Position numbers and translations under genes: made by a program. A stretch of 41,128 bases of DNA from the NCBI GenBank assembly GCA_022800815.1, contig JAAWRC010000031.1, forward strand, positions 1-41,128, read 5' to 3'. The first letter of the stretch is position 1. Each line of letters starts with the position of its first letter. Below are positions 33,050-41,128 of this stretch, piece after piece. The stretch comes from Lachnospiraceae bacterium (GTDB lineage Bacteria; Bacillota; Clostridia; Lachnospirales; Lachnospiraceae). Below the pieces are notes generated by a model that saw only the letters and a program-made list of their open reading frames with translations, was not told where the DNA came from and did not search any database.

Positions 33050-34253
33050 CCGCCAGATCAAACTTGTCATGGATAGCCCTCATGGCCCGGTTCACGTCGT
33101 TCTCGTCGATCAGCACCGTGATGCGGATCTCGGAGGTGGAGATCATCTGGATGTTGATGTTGGCTCCGTACAGGGCCTCGAACATCTTCGCCGCCACGCC
33201 CGGATTGGAAGTCATGCCGGCGCCGATGATGGAGACCTTCGCCACATGGTCGTTATATACGAACGAATTGGCCGTAAAGGTGTCCTTGTGCTCCTCGATG
33301 ATGGCCACGGCCTCTTTGAGCTCCGTCTTGGGCACCGTGAAGGCAATGTCCCGCCTTCCGTCGCGGGCCACCGACTGTAAAATAATGTCAATGTTGATGT
33401 TCTTTGCCGCCAGGTAATTGAACAGCTTGAAGGCGATGCCCGGCTCATCCTTCACGCCGATAACCGAAATCCTGGCCGCATTCAAATCCGAAGCGACTCC
33501 GCTCACGATCATTCTTTCCATTTTTGTCTCCTCCTTGACAACAGTTCCTTCCGCATAATTTAAGCTGGAGCGCACCACAAGCTGTACGCCGTATTTTTTT
33601 GCCATTTCCACCGAACGGTTATGGAGCACCTTGGCGCCGAGAGAGGCAAATTCCAGCATCTCGTCGTAGGTCACTTCGCTCATCTTCCTGGCATTGGGCA
33701 CGATCCTGGGATCCGCCGTGTAAACGCCCTCCACGTCCGTGTAGATCTCACAGGAATCCGCATGGAGCGCCGCCGCCAGGGCCACCGCCGTGGTGTCGGA
33801 GCCGCCCCGCCCCAGGGTCGTGAAATCATCGTGGCGGTTCACGCCCTGGAAGCCGGTCACGATGACGATCTTCCTGGAATCAAGCTCATTGCGGATCCGC
33901 TCCGTGTCGATCCGCTTTAACCTCGCATTGGTGTAGGCCGACGAAGTGTGCATCGCCACCTGGAAGGCGTTGAGGGAGACGGCCGGAATGTTCATGGAGG
34001 CGAAGGCCATGGCCATGTAAGCCACCGATATCTGCTCCCCCGTCACCAGAAGCATGTCCATCTCTCTCTTCGGCGGGTTCGGGTTGATCTCGTGCGCCTG
34101 GGCGATCAGATTGTCCGTGGTCTTTCCCATGGCCGACAGGACCACCACCACGTCGTTGCCCTTCCGGTAATCCTCGGCGCAGCGGTTCGCCACGTTGAAG
34201 ATCCGCTCCTTGTCGGCGACGGAACTGCCGCCGAATTTCTTCACAACTAACAT
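33042..34253 (-). CDS. lysC: Aspartate kinase
   Basis: 403 residues. It phosphorylates L-aspartate, the first step to lysine, threonine and methionine. It shows KKFGGSSV (5-12), the LLVTGEQIS and TTLGRGGSDTTAVALAA motifs of the amino-acid kinase domain, then two C-terminal ACT domains (from about 268: RISVIGVKDEPGIAFKLF; and KVSIIGAGMTSNPGVAAKM) for feedback control. AGGAGGA precedes the ATG. It follows hom, with a 211-bp palindromic element in between. Also named ask in other genomes. Confidence 0.96.
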   Translation of the reverse strand: MLVVKKFGGSSVADKERIFNVANRCAEDYRKGNDVVVVLSAMGKTTDNLIAQAHEINPNPPKREMDMLLVTGEQISVAYMAMAFASMNIPAVSLNAFQVAMHTSSAYTNARLKRIDTERIRNELDSRKIVIVTGFQGVNRHDDFTTLGRGGSDTTAVALAAALHADSCEIYTDVEGVYTADPRIVPNARKMSEVTYDEMLEFASLGAKVLHNRSVEMAKKYGVQLVVRSSLNYAEGTVVKEETKMERMIVSGVASDLNAARISVIGVKDEPGIAFKLFNYLAAKNINIDIILQSVARDGRRDIAFTVPKTELKEAVAIIEEHKDTFTANSFVYNDHVAKVSIIGAGMTSNPGVAAKMFEALYGANINIQMISTSEIRITVLIDENDVNRAMRAIHDKFDLADD

Positions 34254-34288
34254 ATTCTCCTCCTGCTTTATGCATATAGACTTTCATT

Positions 34289-34499
34289 TGAGTTTCCGCA
34301 TTTTTGTCACTGCCAGAAACACGGAAGAAAATCGGTTCTTTTCACGCCGGAACACGCTTCCGCTCATGAAAGCTCGTAGCGGTACTAAGAGACTTCCTTC
34401 GCCCAGGCTCGGAATTCTCTAAGTACCGACGGCTTTCATATGGTTCCGGCTTAGAAAAAACCGCTTTTCTTCCTGTCGGTTGCAAAATACGGAAACTCA
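34289..34499. repeat. 211-bp palindromic element between hom and lysC
   Basis: A near full-length imperfect inverted repeat. The outer ends TGAGTTTCCGCA (34289-) and TACGGAAACTCA (to 34499) differ by one base. Inside, GGAAGAAAATCGGTT pairs with AACCGCTTTTCTTCC, GCCGGAAC with GTTCCGGC, and ATGAAAGC...GGTACTAAGAG with CTCTAAGTACC...GCTTTCAT. No open frame is plausible. It lies wholly in the gap between two co-oriented genes and would fold into one long hairpin in their mRNA. It shows no clear similarity to the 29086-29391 element. Confidence 0.65.
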
Positions 34500-34517
34500 T
34501 AGAGTATTTCCGCTTCC

Positions 34518-35726
34518 TTACACGTCCATGCGGATCATGGAGAGCACGCCTTCCACTTTTGCGGCCTTCTCCTCGTAGGCCGCCTCCGCCATGACAGGTG
34601 TCACGAAGGCAAACTCGGAAAGTCCTTCTATTTCAATATATGTCACCGGACCGAAGGCTGCCTCCACCTGGGCCTTTTTCTCCGCCCCGCCGGCCACACG
34701 GACAAAGAATTTTCTCTCCCAGGTGCCCTTGTCGGCGAGGGGAAGCTTCTTCGTGCTCCAGCTTTGCACCAGCGTCTTTCCGGGATTCTTCGCCATCTCC
34801 ACCACGTCGGCCACCACGGCGCTGGCGGTGGGAAGGCTCCCCGCTCCCCGTCCGTAGAACATGAGCTTATCCACCATGTTCCCCTCCACCATGATCCCGT
34901 TGAACACGTCATTCACGGCGTAGAGGGGATGGGAGGCGTCGATCATCACCGGCGCCACCATGGCGTGGAATTTGTCCCCGTCCCGCCTGCTGGTGCCGAA
35001 GAGCTTGATGGAGGTCCCCATCTTCCTGGCGTATTTAAAATCCGTGTCGGTGATCTTGGTGATGCCCTCGGTGTAAATATCTTCAAAATCCACCTGGCTT
35101 CCGTAAGCCAGGGAGGAAAGGATCGCAATCTTCCTGCAGGCGTCAAAGCCCTCGATGTCCGCCGTGGGATCCTTCTCCGCATAGCCCTTCTCCTGGGCTT
35201 CCTTAAGCACCGCATCAAAGGTCATGCCCTCTTTGTCCATCTTGGTCAGCATGTAATTGGTGGTGCCGTTTAAGATGCCGGTGATCTCCACGATCTCATC
35301 GGCCGTCAGGCACTGGTTTAAGGGCCGGATGATGGGAATGCCGCCGCCGACGCTGGCCTCGAAGAGAAAGCTCACATGGTTCTCCTTCGCCAGGTCCAAA
35401 AGCTCGGTCCCCTTCTTCGCCACCAGGGCCTTGTTGGAGGTGGTCACAGACTTTCCCGCCGCCAGGGCCTTCTTCACAAAGGTGCAGGCCGGCTCCACGC
35501 CGCCCATGGTCTCCACCACGATGGAAACCTCCGGATCGTTCACCAGAATGTCCACGTCATGGATGACCTTTTCCTGGATGGGATCCCCGGGAAACTCCCG
35601 AAGGTCCAGCACATATTTCACCTCGACGGGCTCTCCCACCCGTTTTGCGATACTCTCTGCATTCCTCTCCACCACGGCCGCCACGCCGGAACCGATGGTG
35701 CCGTATCCCATGATTGCAATCTTCAT
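34518..35726 (-). CDS. hom: Homoserine dehydrogenase
   Basis: 402 residues. It reduces aspartate semialdehyde to homoserine. The N-terminal NAD(P)-binding motif is IMGYGTIGSGV; GILNGTTNYMLTKM (about 149-162), DPTADIEGFDACRK and YGRGAGSLPTASAVVADVVE are the catalytic-domain signatures. The C-terminal region (about 325-402) looks like a degenerate ACT domain. GAGG lies upstream of the ATG. It starts 13 bases after the ACT-domain gene, the usual Firmicute order. Confidence 0.96.
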   Translation of the reverse strand: MKIAIMGYGTIGSGVAAVVERNAESIAKRVGEPVEVKYVLDLREFPGDPIQEKVIHDVDILVNDPEVSIVVETMGGVEPACTFVKKALAAGKSVTTSNKALVAKKGTELLDLAKENHVSFLFEASVGGGIPIIRPLNQCLTADEIVEITGILNGTTNYMLTKMDKEGMTFDAVLKEAQEKGYAEKDPTADIEGFDACRKIAILSSLAYGSQVDFEDIYTEGITKITDTDFKYARKMGTSIKLFGTSRRDGDKFHAMVAPVMIDASHPLYAVNDVFNGIMVEGNMVDKLMFYGRGAGSLPTASAVVADVVEMAKNPGKTLVQSWSTKKLPLADKGTWERKFFVRVAGGAEKKAQVEAAFGPVTYIEIEGLSEFAFVTPVMAEAAYEEKAAKVEGVLSMIRMDV

Positions 35727-35739
35727 TGATCTTTTCCTC

Positions 35740-36183
35740 TCATTCTCTTCCCAGTATTTTCAGATAATGGATCCCTTCCATCTGCTCGATGCCCTCCAGC
35801 ATGGAAGAAGTGTCTCCGGTGATCGGAAGCACGTCGATGCTCAGCGTCAGAGATGCCACACCGTTGATGGGGATCGTCTGGTTGATCGTCAGGATGTTTC
35901 CATTGTACTCCGCAATGATCTTAAGCACCGCCGACAAAAGCCCCGGCACATCGTCCATCTGCATGACGAAGGTGATCGTCCGTCCCCTGGCATTGTCATG
36001 GAAGGGAAAAATGTCGTCCTTATATTTATAGAAAGAACTCCTGCTGATCCCGGCCCGGTCCGTCGCCTCCTGCACCGAGCAGGCCCGCTCGCTGGCCAGA
36101 AGACGCTTCGCCTCCACGACCTTTAAGAGCACGTCCGGCACGGCCTTATTTCTGACCACATAATACTGATTGTCCTCTGCCAT
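35740..36183 (-). CDS. ACT domain-containing protein (UPF0735/PheB type)
   Basis: 147 residues from the ATG at 36183, preceded by GGAGG and GGGAGG. The N-terminal part has a helix-turn-helix-like AGISRSSFYKYKDDIFPFHD, and the C-terminal half is an ACT domain (TITFVMQMDDVPGLLSAVLK, then NGNILTINQTIPINGVASLTLSID). Proteins of this type lie directly before hom in many Firmicutes and probably sense an amino acid; the ligand is not shown by the sequence. First gene of the block. Confidence 0.9.
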   Translation of the reverse strand: MAEDNQYYVVRNKAVPDVLLKVVEAKRLLASERACSVQEATDRAGISRSSFYKYKDDIFPFHDNARGRTITFVMQMDDVPGLLSAVLKIIAEYNGNILTINQTIPINGVASLTLSIDVLPITGDTSSMLEGIEQMEGIHYLKILGRE

Positions 36184-36240
36184 TGCCTCCCGCCTCCGAA
36201 AACGTCCGCCTATCAAATACAATTGTTTTTACCACAAAGA

Positions 36241-36269
36241 ATACTAGCATACTTTCCCGGATTATGCAA
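36241..36269 (-). promoter_or_regulatory. Promoter of the ACT-hom-lysC block
   Basis: On the minus strand: -35 TTGCAT (36264-36269), a 17-bp spacer and -10 TAGTAT (36241-36246), 58 bases before the first start codon. Confidence 0.6.
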
Positions 36270-36390
36270 CCACTTTTTGCGAAAGAATGCAAATAAGACC
36301 ACCGTTCATGTTAAAATAAACTGTAAGATTTTCCGATTCCTGACGAAGTAAAAGATGAGATACCACCGACATGGAGAGGAGGGCGGCAGG

Positions 36391-36954
36391 ATGCAGGAGC
36401 AGGAATTATTGGAGGCCTTAATGCACACGCCGGAAGCCGGCCTGTCGGCCCTCATGAATCAGTACGCCGGGCTGGTCCGTGCCGTGGTCAGAAGGCGCCT
36501 TTCGGCAGACGTATTTTGTTCCGCCGACGTGGAGGGCTGCGTGGCCGACACCTTCAGCGAATTCTACCTGGAGCTTGACCGGTATGCGTCGGAAAAGGGG
36601 AGCATCCGCTCCTACCTGTGCGTGATCGCCAGAAACAAGGCCCTGGACCTTCTGCGGCGGCGGTACCGGGAGCGGAACCTGCTCCCCCTGGACGAGGCCC
36701 TGGTCCGTGAGACCGCAGAAGACTCTCTGGAATGCGGACTGGAGGAAGCTGAGATGCGCCGGGCCGTACTTGCGGCGGTAAAGGAGTTCGCCGAGCCGGA
36801 TCGTGAGATCCTGCTGCGAAAATTTTACCTGGGAGAGTCTTCCAGGGAGATTGCAGAGAAACTTACGCTCACCGTCTCCAACGTGGACACCAGGACTCAC
36901 CGGGCTGTCAAAATGCTGCAGAAGAAACTGAAGGAATGGAGGGAATCGCCGTGA
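36391..36954 (+). CDS. ECF-type RNA polymerase sigma factor
   Basis: 187 residues. The start at 36391 has AGGAGGG at good spacing; the in-frame ATG at 36355 does not. Region 2 (about 20-90) includes DVEGCVADTFSEFYLELDRY and SIRSYLCVIARNKALDLLRR. Region 4 (about 130-183) includes DREILLRKFYLGESSREIAE and the recognition helix around TVSNVDTRTHRAVKML. It is followed by a membrane protein with a four-base overlap, the usual place for its anti-sigma factor. Target promoters are unknown. Confidence 0.92.
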   Translation: MQEQELLEALMHTPEAGLSALMNQYAGLVRAVVRRRLSADVFCSADVEGCVADTFSEFYLELDRYASEKGSIRSYLCVIARNKALDLLRRRYRERNLLPLDEALVRETAEDSLECGLEEAEMRRAVLAAVKEFAEPDREILLRKFYLGESSREIAEKLTLTVSNVDTRTHRAVKMLQKKLKEWRESP

Positions 36955-38552
36955 AAAAGACTTTGACCGAACTGTTTGATGAATGCAGTCCCGGGGAACT
37001 GGATGCGCTTCTCCCGGAGAAGCTCGACGTACCGATTGAAAATGACGCCCTGGAGCGGATCCGCAAAAAGGCCCTGGAACAGGCATTTCCCCGGGCGGCC
37101 CGGCTAAAACGCCCTTTTTCCGGACGCTCTCGGCCCAAAGGCCCCGGACGCTTCCGGTCCAAACCTCCCCGCTCCGGTCATTCCCACACTCAACTGTGGT
37201 TCAAAGGTGCTGCCGCCGCCTGCCTGGTCCTGGCCGCAGGGCTCCTTGGCTTCTCCTATGTCTCCGAGGCCAGGGAATACCGGGCGGCCCTTCAGTTTTT
37301 TGAAGAAAACGGCCTCTCCGCCGAGGGGCTTGACCGAAAGGACGTAAAATCCGTCTACCGGGATATCACCACCGGACAGTTCACCTACGATAAAACAGCC
37401 CAGGTGCTCGAAAAGAGCGTGACCGGACAGGTGCCGGGAAAGGAAATCTTCCAGAGGGAGCCCACCCCGGAGGAGCTGGCCACATTGTGGGACCGCCGGA
37501 ACCGGGAGCTCCCGGAGAGCGGGGTCAGCTACCAGATCCACTATACGGAAAAAACAGACGAGGACCGGGGCTTCGAGGTCCACGACAAGAGCACTCTGGA
37601 GCGGTACGAGGACGGCGTTCTGGTCTGGGCGGCGGAGTTCTCCGATTTTCAGGTCACGGATTTTGCCCAGGTCTCGGACGGCACGGCCGTGTGGGGCCAT
37701 ACTCCCACCTGGTCCAGCGAGCAGCCCTCCTCCGGCTGGGTCGCCAAAGTCGACGAAGGTGGAACGGTCCTGTGGGAAAGGGAGATGGGCCACGGCTTTT
37801 GCCGCGAGTCTGTCTCTGCCATCCTGGACAACGGCGACGGCACCTGGGCGGTGATCAGCCGCGGGGACCTTGCCTATCTCTGCCTGAGCCAGTATTCGGA
37901 TACGGGGGAGGAGCTGAGCTTCCGGAAGACGGAGGTGGGCAATTACGGCATCTGGAACGCCGCCAGGCTGGAGGACGGATACCTGATCCAGCTTGGCAAT
38001 AACATGAGCGGAGAATTCGCCTCCCTGGCAAAGCTTGACCGGGACGGAACCCTCTCCGGCAGCTTCACCTACACGGGAGACGACTGCCACTACCATCTGA
38101 GGGACATGACGGAATATAACGGCCGGGTCTATCTCTCCGCCTATGCCACCCCAAAAGAGTCCGGGGATGATTCCGACAACAGCATCTACAGCGAACTCTC
38201 CGGGATCATGGATCATCTTTTTGACAACCGACTTTTCGATATCTCCAGCGAAGAACTGACTCCCATGATCCGGGAAAATTATACGGCGGTACTCCTGGTA
38301 TGCCCTCCCGGCGGAGGCGCACCGGAGACCTTTTATGAGATGAAGGGCTCCTTAGGCGCAGAGCTGGCCGTAAACGAAGAAGGAGAGCTCCTGTGGAATA
38401 CAGAACGCATCTCCTCCGACTTCTTCTTTTCCCCGGCCACCAGCTCCTTCTCCATCGGCGGCACCTGCCGGGTCTTTCGCTATACCTTTGACGAGGACGG
38501 CGCCCTGGTCCGGCAGGAGGACACGGGAGAAACCGTGAGGTTTTACCGCTGA
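36951..38552 (+). CDS. Membrane-anchored putative anti-sigma protein with repeat-rich outer domain
   Basis: 533 residues from the GTG at 36951, which overlaps the sigma-factor stop (GTGA) and has GGAGGG seven bases upstream; the ATG at 36936 would precede that site. The N-terminal 80 residues are cytoplasmic and basic toward the end, beginning VKKTLTELFDECSPGELDAL. One membrane segment spans about 84-104. The rest is extracytoplasmic, with repeated blade-like strands (WVAKVDEGGTVLWEREM; SLAKLDRDGTLSGSFTY; LAVNEEGELLWNTERI), suggesting a beta-propeller. The anti-sigma role is inferred from gene order and topology; I see no zinc HxxxCxxC motif. The outer domain could sense an envelope signal. 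Confidence 0.75.
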   Translation: MKKTLTELFDECSPGELDALLPEKLDVPIENDALERIRKKALEQAFPRAARLKRPFSGRSRPKGPGRFRSKPPRSGHSHTQLWFKGAAAACLVLAAGLLGFSYVSEAREYRAALQFFEENGLSAEGLDRKDVKSVYRDITTGQFTYDKTAQVLEKSVTGQVPGKEIFQREPTPEELATLWDRRNRELPESGVSYQIHYTEKTDEDRGFEVHDKSTLERYEDGVLVWAAEFSDFQVTDFAQVSDGTAVWGHTPTWSSEQPSSGWVAKVDEGGTVLWEREMGHGFCRESVSAILDNGDGTWAVISRGDLAYLCLSQYSDTGEELSFRKTEVGNYGIWNAARLEDGYLIQLGNNMSGEFASLAKLDRDGTLSGSFTYTGDDCHYHLRDMTEYNGRVYLSAYATPKESGDDSDNSIYSELSGIMDHLFDNRLFDISSEELTPMIRENYTAVLLVCPPGGGAPETFYEMKGSLGAELAVNEEGELLWNTERISSDFFFSPATSSFSIGGTCRVFRYTFDEDGALVRQEDTGETVRFYR

Positions 38553-38566
38553 CACGAAAGAACCAT

Positions 38567-39034
38567 TTACCGGGTTTTACCGCTCATGTGCTCCACCACC
38601 AGCCGGAAAACCCTCGTGCGGGGCATGACCGCCCGATTAAAGGCGCATTCCTCTTTGTGGTAATGTCCCATCAGGGCGCACAGGGCCTCATGCTTTTCCT
38701 CCTCTGGGACCGGTTCGAGCCTGCCCTGCCCGATGACGCTTTCATACTTCATCGTGCAGGAGCAGCCGTCCCGCCCCTCCTTAAGCACCAGTTCGTGGGA
38801 GCAGTCCATCTCAAAGCTGGCGCGGTTGTCCTTCGCCATCAGCTCATACTTTCTTCCCTCCGACGCTCCGTGAAAATATAAAATGATCTGTCCGTCTTTT
38901 TCCTCCATGCCGAAATTAAGGGGCAGAATGTAAGGGTATCCTTCGTCGTTGAGGGCCAGGCGGCACACGTCGCATCGTTTCATCACTTCAATGATCTGAG
39001 CCCTGTCTTTGATCTCTCTGTCACTTCGTCTCAT
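38567..39034 (-). CDS. Pyridoxamine 5'-phosphate oxidase-family (NimA-like) protein
   Basis: 155 residues. It has the split beta-barrel FMN-binding fold, with CDVCRLALNDEGYPYILPLN near the N-terminus, IILYFHGASEGRKYELM and VIGQGRLEPVPEEEK. These fit the clade of small flavoproteins that includes nitroimidazole-resistance-like NimA proteins; true activity is not predictable. The ATG at 39034 is preferred over 39040 because GGGAGG then has normal spacing. Confidence 0.85.
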   Translation of the reverse strand: MRRSDREIKDRAQIIEVMKRCDVCRLALNDEGYPYILPLNFGMEEKDGQIILYFHGASEGRKYELMAKDNRASFEMDCSHELVLKEGRDGCSCTMKYESVIGQGRLEPVPEEEKHEALCALMGHYHKEECAFNRAVMPRTRVFRLVVEHMSGKTR

Positions 39035-39078
39035 CTGCATTTCCTCCCGGCTCCGACAAAATGGCCCCCCACGGGGCG

Positions 39079-39915
39079 TCAGAGCGCAATGATCACGCCG
39101 CCGTCCCCGGCATAGGTGGTACTGACTCCCGCCGTGTTGACGATGTAGACGTCCTTGACCTTGATCAAGCGGCAGATCTGTTCCTTCACCTTCCTCGCCC
39201 GCTCCGGGCAGTTGGTATGGGCGATCGCCAGAATCTTGTTTTCCGCCTCCTTAGCCTCCTTCGCCACCCACTGGACCATCTTTGCAAGGGCCTTGTCAAT
39301 CCCCCTGGCCTGGTCCAGCTTGATGATCACGCCCTTGTCGGCACCCATCACCGGCTTGATGTTTAAAACCGTGGCAAAAACCGCCTGGAGCCCGGTCAGC
39401 CTTCCATTCTTTTTCAGGTAATCCAGCGTCTCCAGCACGAAGTACGTCTTCATATTGTCCCGGAAATCAGAAACCTCTCTCACGATCTCGGCGAAGCTCT
39501 TTCCCGCCTCGGCCAGTTCCCGGATCTTCAAGGCGATCTTCACCTCACCCACTGCGGCGGAATCGGAACTAAACACGGCAATTTGCTTCTTCCCCTTCTC
39601 CTCCAGATACAACGTCCTCCCCAAAACGGCACTGTTGTAAGTTCCGCTCAGGTGCTGAGAGAGGGTCACGACGAAAACGGCATCCGCCTCGCAGTCGTAA
39701 GCCTCCTTAAACGCCTCCGGCGAGGGACATGCGGTCTTCGGACAATCCGGCGTGGTGCGCACCAGCTCCAGGTACTCCGCCTGGTCGAAATTCTCGTCGT
39801 CCGTAATCATCCGCTTTCCCACCTGCAGCGTCAGGGGAATCACCTGAAAATGGCTGTCCGCCCTCAATTCCTCCGTCAGGTCGCAGCAGCTGTCAACTAC
39901 TATCTTGTAATTCAT
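39079..39915 (-). CDS. DegV-family (fatty-acid-binding) protein
   Basis: 278 residues. The start at 39915 has GGAGGAG upstream; the frame to 39942 lacks one. DegV/FakB-type features are the opening YKIVVDSCCDLTEEL, the FQVIPLTLQVGKRMI strand, TACPSPEAF with the ligand-loop Ser, VVTLSQHLSGTYNSA, and YLKKNGRLTGLQA. Family members hold a fatty acid, and some serve fatty-acid kinase. No fatty-acid kinase gene is in the window. Its own promoter lies just upstream. Confidence 0.93.
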   Translation of the reverse strand: MNYKIVVDSCCDLTEELRADSHFQVIPLTLQVGKRMITDDENFDQAEYLELVRTTPDCPKTACPSPEAFKEAYDCEADAVFVVTLSQHLSGTYNSAVLGRTLYLEEKGKKQIAVFSSDSAAVGEVKIALKIRELAEAGKSFAEIVREVSDFRDNMKTYFVLETLDYLKKNGRLTGLQAVFATVLNIKPVMGADKGVIIKLDQARGIDKALAKMVQWVAKEAKEAENKILAIAHTNCPERARKVKEQICRLIKVKDVYIVNTAGVSTTYAGDGGVIIAL

Positions 39916-39988
39916 CGTTCTCCTCCTGCACTTCCCTACCACTTTTATTCGAACTCTTAACCGTTCTACGTAGTTTTCATTACCATAT

Positions 39989-40017
39989 ATGATAGCACAG
40001 GATGTTTCGTTTGAAAA
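39989..40017 (-). promoter_or_regulatory. Promoter of the DegV gene
   Basis: On the minus strand: -35 TTTTCA (40012-40017), a 17-bp spacer and -10 TATCAT (39989-39994), about 74 bases before the start codon. Confidence 0.6.
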
Positions 40018-40065
40018 GGGGTATTCCGAAAAGTTCTGCCCGTATTTTCAAAATTTTTATATTTT

Positions 40066-41031
40066 TCAGCCCTCCTGCCAGTACGCCTCCAGCAATCTGG
40101 TCAGTATCTCCTGGTCGGCGGCCCCCATGGTCTCCCTGGCGGAATGCATGGCAAGAAGCGGTATCCCCACGTCCGCCGTATTCATCAGCGCAAAGGAGGA
40201 CGCCGCAGAGCCCAGCGTGCTCCCGCCTCCCGCATCCGAGCGATTCGCAAATATCTGACATGGAATGTCCCGCTTTTCACAGATACTGCGGACTGCGCCG
40301 ACGGCCACCCCGTCCGTGGCATATCTCTGACAGCACTCCGTTTTCAACACCACGCCGTTTCCCGGATATACGAGATTCGTTACGTCGCTCTTCCCCGGAT
40401 GGTTGGGATGTACCCCGTGGGCTGCGTCCACCGACAACAGAAAGCTGCGGAACCGGCTGTTGAGGCAGTCCTCGTCACTGTAACCGAACGAGCGGCAGAT
40501 CTTTTCCATCACCACGGCGAGAAGTGCGGAAGCGGCCCCCTGCTTTGTCCGATTGCCGATCTCCTCATGGTCAAAGAAAACCGCCATGTCCACGCCGTCC
40601 ATCCGGCCTCCGCTGCGCAAAAGCCCGTCCAGACAGGCTTTCACGGAGGCCAGGTTGTCCAGCCTGGGGGCGGACAAAAACTCCTGATTCATCCCGAACA
40701 GCTCTGGCTTGTCACAGTTGTAGAGCGAGAGTTCAAAAAACAGAAGCTCCTCCGGACGCACCCCCGCCCGTCCGGCCAAAGCTTCGACAAAGCCGTCCGC
40801 CCCGTTTAATTCCTCCTCCAGAATCCGCCCCACCAGGGGCGTCATGTCCGTCTGCCGATTGAGCTCCACCCCCTTGTTCACATCCCGATTCATATGAATC
40901 GCCAGATTCGGGATGACGCAGAGCGGTCTCCCGAAATCAATCAGCCTGGTTTCCGGAGAAAAGCAGCGCCCTCCTCTGAGGGTTACCCGCCCGGCCACGG
41001 AGAGGGGACGGTCCAACCAGGTGTTTAAAAT
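40066..41031 (-). pseudogene. M18-family aminopeptidase lacking its N-terminus
   Basis: About 320 residues of an M18 (aspartyl aminopeptidase-like) zinc peptidase remain, against roughly 430 in intact relatives. Visible motifs are LNTWLDRPLSVAGRV at the broken end, FFDHEEIGNRTKQGA (metal ligands), LLSVDAAHGVHPNH and MHSARETMG (last His). The first 110 or so residues, with the SHSDSPS zinc and catalytic motif, are missing. Homology stops at about 41031, in the codons for I-L-N-T. The DNA upstream is AT-rich, looks like an insertion-sequence end, and keeps the frame open by chance to the window edge. A TTG at 41014-41016 could be picked as start but gives no complete active site, so the gene is very likely dead. 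Confidence 0.75.
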
Positions 41032-41128
41032 GAGGGCACTGAAAAAGTCTGATTCTAAAAAAAGAATTGGGCTTTTTTCATTATTGGTATTATAATGGAA
41101 ATATGAGGAGGGAGGCTCCCGAAATGCT
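41032..41128 (+). mobile_element. Partial insertion-sequence-like element entering from the right edge
   Basis: The AT-rich DNA starting GAGGGCACTGAAAAAGTC abuts the broken aminopeptidase gene. It holds a plus-strand promoter (TTGGGC 41067-41072, 18-bp spacer, TATAAT 41091-41096), the strong site AGGAGGGAGG (41106-41115) and an ATG at 41124 whose second codon begins CT. That layout, with a short end, promoter and gene reading inward, suits a transposase gene. The ACTGAAAAAGTC end and a product starting Met-Leu recall IS1182-like elements, but this is recall, not proof. Confidence 0.5.

Noticed and set aside
1-41128. CRISPR arrays, tRNA or rRNA genes
   Set aside because: I looked for regularly spaced direct repeats and conserved RNA gene segments and found none.

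Overview
The window looks like chromosome of a GC-rich (roughly 55-60% by eye) anaerobic Firmicute, most likely a Lachnospiraceae-type gut Clostridium. The signs are Clostridia-type gene neighbourhoods (tsaE-tsaB-rimI, ACT protein-hom-aspartokinase), an Rpn-type nuclease remnant, a VapBC pair of clostridial type, and a large repeat-built surface protein ending in a VPLA motif plus membrane segments. The species cannot be named from the sequence. No rRNA, tRNA or CRISPR array was seen.

Layout. 86-4633 (minus): a 1515-residue secreted, cell-surface beta-helix protein. 4634-5021: an AT-rich control region with repeated TTTTTTTACGAT units and a sigma-A promoter. 5022-5375: the C-terminal remnant of an Rpn/PD-(D/E)XK transposase-like gene. 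5372-9182 (plus): promoter, FMN riboswitch, intrinsic terminator and the complete riboflavin operon ribD-ribE-ribBA-ribH. 9232-21139 (minus): an 11-gene sugar operon with an ABC importer of the ribose/galactose type, two isomerase-like enzymes, two rhamnulokinase-like FGGY kinases, two class II aldolases, an epimerase-like DUF4432 protein and a shortened VOC protein. 21672-23182 (plus): a divergent DeoR-family regulator and a fructose-6-phosphate aldolase/transaldolase-like enzyme.

23217-32534 (minus): a housekeeping block with GNAT, ispD, tsaD, rnz, a small zinc-ribbon protein, rimI, tsaB, tsaE, a YcxB-like membrane protein and tex. It carries the tRNA t6A genes tsaD, tsaB and tsaE. A VapBC toxin-antitoxin module (27107-27731, plus) sits inside it, and its toxin is frameshifted. 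32585-36183 (minus): DUF2752 protein, aspartokinase, homoserine dehydrogenase and an ACT-domain protein. 36391-38552 (plus): an ECF-type sigma factor coupled to a membrane-anchored, probably anti-sigma protein. 38567-39915 (minus): a flavin-binding oxidase-like protein and a DegV protein. 40066-41031 (minus): an M18 aminopeptidase that lost its N-terminus where an insertion-sequence-like end begins (41032 to the window edge).

Main points of interest: (1) the doubled isomerase-kinase-aldolase set fed by one importer, with a structured leader and a pair of 12-bp inverted sites bracketing the divergent promoter; (2) three unrelated long palindromic intergenic elements (26438-26528, 29086-29391, 34289-34499), one of which supplies the stop codon of tsaE; (3) a vapC gene with a probable CTG start and a one-base deletion that destroys its C-terminus; (4) the aminopeptidase broken by an insertion. 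I found no clearly new defence or biosynthetic system. The sugar operon and the palindromic elements are the least explained parts.
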